From the NCBI GenBank assembly GCA_018881555.1, contig JACAXG010000170.1:1419052-1483051 (forward strand): 64,000 bases of DNA, given 5' to 3'. The notes beneath the pieces were generated by a model. That model worked only from the letters and a program-made list of their open reading frames with translations, did not search any database and had not been told where the DNA came from. A program made the translations under genes and the position numbers. This stretch comes from Amblyornis subalaris (taxonomy: Eukaryota > Chordata > Aves > Passeriformes > Ptilonorhynchidae). Positions 61,521 through 64,000 of the stretch are shown one piece after another (the first letter of the stretch is position 1; each line of letters begins with the position of its first letter).

Positions 61521-63134
61521 TCAGGCACATTAAAACTGTCAGCAAATATGTCCTGGTTAAAACTCCGCTGTCTGGTTTTATGGCCAGTTTCGTGACATCA
61601 ACTAGGAAAAAGCCAANGCTGAGGAATTCTAACTTTACCCACAGAAAGTACTGACATGTGCAAATTATTTTCTCTGTCAGCGGAATATGAGCTAGCAATG
61701 AGGCAGTTTTCANCACTTATTATCTGCTTGTGGGTACAATAAGAACCTTCCATAGAAATGAAATAAGAACTTCAGCAGCCACAGCTCGTTCAGCTTGAAG
61801 TTTTATTGCCAAACCAAAACTGAAACCAGAGTCAACAGAGGCCAAGGCTCTTCAATTCACTTCAAAGGAGGCTGCACTGTGCATGATGCTCCACTGAATT
61901 AATGGGAAATATGGTATTTTGGTTTGATTTTTGCATTGACTGAAGCCTAAATTCAAGGCAAACACTAGAGATTTCTGGGATCCCTCAAAGTGGAAATGGT
62001 TGATTTTTACAGTTATAAACTATTCTGCAGGAGAGGAGCTGCTCTCCCTCCCCTCTGTTTTATGAGCTGTTCCTCATCACATAACAAAATGAAGGGGGAT
62101 GACCTGAACATGGGGTGGGAAAACGAGCAAGGCTGTGCCGTGTGGGATTTAAGGAACTCTCCCAAAGGGTGTGCCATGGGGATTGCATTCACAGGTGCTG
62201 AAACAAATCCTTGAATCTCCATTCCTAACCCAGCACTCGAATTTCCAAAAGACTGGATAATTCTTTGTGGGAGAGGGAAAGACTAAAAGACGGGAATCTC
62301 ACCTATCTCCCGAAAGTAGGAGTTGTTCTTGTTATTTCTTTAAGGGAATTAGAATTCTACCTTNGTGAGAGACTGTGAGCTGTGAACTCCAGCTGAATCA
62401 TGTTACCTGCTTGTGTCTAGAGGATGCAAAGGCCAGACCCACCTTAAGGAATCCCCACAAAACCACCTGAGGCTTNCAAGGGCACAGGGTGGTTGCTGTG
62501 AGCTCCTTGTTCTGCGGGAGGATCCTTCCACTGAGGTTTTTGTGCCTCCTCAGTGCATCCCTCTTTCTGCACGTGGAAAAGGCTGGGCCCTCCGCTGACT
62601 TTGGGTGTCTCAGTCACACNAAAAGCCAAAGGCAGGAGAAGAAATGTTTGTTTTTGAAATGTCCTGCTGGGCTGGCCGTGCCTCTGTTCTTCATGCTGAC
62701 CTGCACACCCCGAGGTGTGCCCGGATTCTGCCTGGGAAGCACAGAAACTCAGTGTTCAGTGACAAGGGGCTTGGGCCGGTGGTCAGATGCCCGAAGTCAG
62801 GTCTTGCAAAGCTCTGTCACAACCCCTGAGTGCCTTTGAGTCTCTGGGCTAAGTTGCTGAGGCTAAATCAGTGCCTCAAGCAGTCNTTTTTCTTGTGAGC
62901 GCTTAAGGCTGGCTCCAGGAAAAGCCTTGATAAAATATGAAAGCCTTTACTCAAGAATGGAATAAAATGTCTCAGGCCAGGGGATTATCATCAATATATC
63001 TACAGGAAGCATAAAAATACCCATAATCTAAGCATAATTACCTCCTTTTCTCTCTAAAAACAAAATGGCACATCTGAAGTGGTACATTTTGGACAGTTTG
63101 CTGAGCTGGGCCAGGGTTTTAACAAGAGCGTGGA
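61521..63134. other. Unique sequence
   Basis: Nothing is recognised. Open frames of about 116 codons at 62489-62839 carry an ambiguous codon and no domain. Confidence 0.5.
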
Positions 63135-63416
63135 CTGGNAGGACAAGGGGGAATGGCTTCCCANTGCCAGAGGGCAGGGTTANATGGGATATTGGGAAGG
63201 AATTGTTCCCTGGGAGGGTGGGGAGGCCCTGGCACAGGTTGCCCAGAGAAGCTGTGGATGCCCCTGGATCCCTGGCAGTGTCCAAGGCCAGGCTGGATNG
63301 GGCTTGGAGCAACCTGGGATAGTNGAAGNTGTCCCTGCCCATGGCAGGGGGTGGNANTGGATGAGCTTTAAGGTCCCTTTCAGCCCAACCCATTCTGTGA
63401 CCCCATGATCCTATGG
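63135..63416 (+). mobile_element. CR1 LINE, 3' fragment
   Basis: It starts near 'aggacaagggggaatggctt', then 'tgggatattgggaaggaatt', 'ggccctggcacaggttgccc', 'gatccctggcagtgtccaag', 'gtccctgcccatggcaggg' and a degraded tail 'cattctgtgaccccatgatc'. Eight ambiguous bases fall within 282 bp, several times the window average. Confidence 0.94.
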
Positions 63417-64000
63417 TGCACTCCAAGGCACTGAACTGCAGCTGCCATTCAGAGTCAGGATTCCCAGGGATTTTAAAGGCATNGAAGCTGTTCCTCTGGG
63501 CCGCCTGCACCTTTATTCAGGTGGGGTTTGTCATCCAACAGCTCAAGGTGTCCATTTGACATGTGTCATGTGCCAGTTCTCAACACTTTTTAAATTATTT
63601 GTCATAAAGANGAGAGCACTGGGTGCACAGCATTCATGGTGTGTCTAAGGCTATAACATCCATCCACAAACTGGTGTTTCTCCCATTGTATCATTAATAT
63701 TTTTTCAATTGGACTAAACTTAGGAGACTTGCATGAATATTTCTGCATTGCACACACTTCTGGCTGAGCCCAGAACAAAGATTTCCTTGAGCTCGTTGGT
63801 ATCTGGAACACAACTAGGCAGGATAAAATTTGAAAATGAGGAAGGATTAACTTATGCAAATAAGNGGAAATGTATTATTTCCTGAAACNTAGCAAAAGGA
63901 AATATGTATGGCAAATTAAAAATTCCCTCAAGGATCTAGACTTTTGATGTAACTGAATACTTTATTGTCAATTACTAAATGGATTTTAAAATCTTCTGAT
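63417..64000. other. Unique AT-rich sequence to the window end
   Basis: Nothing is recognised. An ATGCAAAT octamer lies near 63855. Confidence 0.5.

Noticed and set aside
1..64000. tRNA, rRNA, riboswitch, bacterial operon or integrated virus
   Set aside because: I saw no cloverleaf with a GTTCGA-type loop, no rRNA-like conserved runs, no operon layout and no retroviral internal genes. Only one weak LTR-like fragment was found.

Overview
This window looks like non-coding DNA from a songbird (passerine) nuclear genome. The evidence is compositional and repeat-based. The background is AT-rich and ORF-poor. About nineteen fragments of CR1 LINE retrotransposons lie in it, many of the type whose 3' part reads 'cacaggttgcccagagaagc' and ends in ATTCTATG-type octamers. 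I know this CR1 type from songbird assemblies. I see no bacterial or viral gene organisation, no CRISPR array, no tRNA or rRNA gene, and no protein-coding exon that I can defend. The window could be a large intron or an intergenic desert; the sequence alone does not decide this.

Layout. Positions 1-14,800 are mostly unique AT-rich DNA with a short CR1 tip (530-658), one CR1 3' fragment (6405-6757), a probable LTR fragment (9513-9713) and a CR1 internal fragment without its 3' end (13884-14150). Positions 14,785-36,000 hold most of the plus-strand CR1 copies (14785, 21690, 27590, 30490, 31783, 34890), with minus-strand copies at 23591 and 33625. The copy at 34890-35820 is the oddest locus in the window: it is split by a 370-base assembly gap and carries a 29-bp minisatellite inside the element. 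Positions 36,000-50,480 are largely unique DNA with two minus-strand CR1 copies (37522, 40922) and an exact SOX/POU composite motif at 45375. Positions 50,480-64,000 hold further CR1 copies, including two directly abutting minus-strand elements (59992-61520). The longer of these keeps recognisable but dead reverse-transcriptase sequence.

Together the CR1 fragments cover roughly 7 kb, about 11 % of the window, in both orientations (ten plus, nine minus). None is close to full length (a complete CR1 is about 4.5 kb) and none has an intact ORF, so none can move by itself. The rest is single-copy sequence with simple repeats. A few short motif clusters (17693, 25620, 45375, 57791) could mark conserved regulatory elements, but that is inference until aligned to other birds.

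I did not find a convincing undescribed biological system. The best leads are the minisatellite inside a CR1 next to the assembly gap, the SOX/POU motif, and the paired CACCT inverted repeat. CR1 boundaries are by eye and good to about 10-20 bases. Family names come from recall of CR1 consensus features, not from a search.
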